A stretch of DNA of 5,268 nt, taken from positions 1 to 5,268 of the forward strand of contig CAJMRP010000129.1 in the NCBI GenBank assembly GCA_905215765.1. Reading direction: 5' to 3'. The stretch is from an uncultured bacterium. Its GTDB lineage: Bacteria; Actinomycetota; Coriobacteriia; Coriobacteriales; Coriobacteriaceae. Shown here one piece after another: positions 5,105 through 5,268 of the stretch. Made by a program: the position numbers and the translations under genes. The notes beneath the pieces are model-generated. The model searched no databases, had not been told where the DNA came from, and saw only the letters and a program-made list of their open reading frames with translations. Position 1 is the first letter of the stretch, and each line of letters starts with the position of its first letter.

Positions 5105-5268
5105 CTAGAACCGCGCGACCTGGTGTGTGAGCAAACCCGTCGGAACTCGCGGCGCGCCGCTGGCGACTTGCGCGGCGGGGAAGAGCACGGCAACGGTAAA
5201 GTTGAACGGTTCTTTGCCCGTATAGGTGCCGGCCGTGCGGGCCTCGTCTGCCAGCAGCTGCGACGCCC
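5105..5268 (-). CDS. Hypothetical protein, C-terminal part (N-terminus beyond right edge)
   Basis: On the minus strand one frame is open from the right edge to a TAG at 5107-5105, giving 53 residues that include TYTGKEPFNFTVAVLFPAA and end LLTHQVARF. Composition (FNFTVAVLF strand, balanced residues) and GC-rich third positions look like real coding sequence. The overlapping plus-strand frame from 5036 gives an Arg/Gly-rich shadow. No family is recognised from this short tail; it could be a globular enzyme terminus. It converges on the phosphatase pair, with the hairpin at 5023-5059 downstream of its stop. Confidence 0.6.
   Translation of the reverse strand, partial: ASQLLADEARTAGTYTGKEPFNFTVAVLFPAAQVASGAPRVPTGLLTHQVARF

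Noticed and set aside
5036..5268. Plus-strand frame from ATG 5036 open to the right edge, with a hydrophobic N-terminus
   Set aside because: After about 25 residues it becomes Arg/Gly-rich with poor third-position GC, while the opposite strand reads as normal protein. Its start lies inside the hairpin. The minus-strand frame is preferred.

Overview
The window is GC-rich and densely packed, with third codon positions dominated by G and C. Gene content is ordinary bacterial housekeeping and accessory: a metal exporter, a HdeD-type membrane protein, a YaiI/YqxD protein, a nitroreductase and two histidine phosphatases. Base composition, Shine-Dalgarno leaders of the ACGAAAGG type and the gene families would fit an anaerobic gut actinobacterium of the Coriobacteriia (for example Collinsella). 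That placement is an inference from style; no rRNA or other marker gene is present.

Layout, left to right. (1) Positions 1-283, minus strand: the first 94 codons of an unrecognised hydrophilic protein that runs off the left edge. (2) Positions 284-454: a divergent intergenic region with a plausible sigma-70 promoter driving (3) an ArsP_2-type polytopic heavy-metal (arsenic/manganese) transporter at 455-1537, which carries an extreme Cys/Asp/His-rich loop between two related membrane halves. (4) Positions 1538-1705: two back-to-back intrinsic terminators, one per strand, separating converging units. (5) Positions 1706-2791, minus strand: a two-gene unit of a six-helix HdeD/DUF308 membrane protein followed, with stop and start codons directly abutting, by a YaiI/YqxD (DUF188) protein. 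(6) Positions 2792-3026: a second divergent intergenic region. (7) Positions 3027-4975, plus strand: a nitroreductase-family flavoprotein, a perfect 14-bp palindromic element, then two tandem paralogous histidine phosphatases 17 nt apart. (8) Positions 4976-5104: a convergent spacer with a strong hairpin. (9) Positions 5105-5268, minus strand: the last 53 codons of a protein that enters from the right edge.

The two phosphatases are almost certainly one transcript and a local duplication. The nitroreductase may be cotranscribed with them, though the palindrome lies between. No shared pathway links metal export, the HdeD/YaiI pair and the nitroreductase-phosphatase group; they look like independent units delimited by terminators. 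I see no mobile element, CRISPR array, RNA gene or clearly undescribed system. The items most worth a second look are the REP-like palindrome at 3731-3763, the metal-binding loop of the transporter, and the two unidentified edge proteins.
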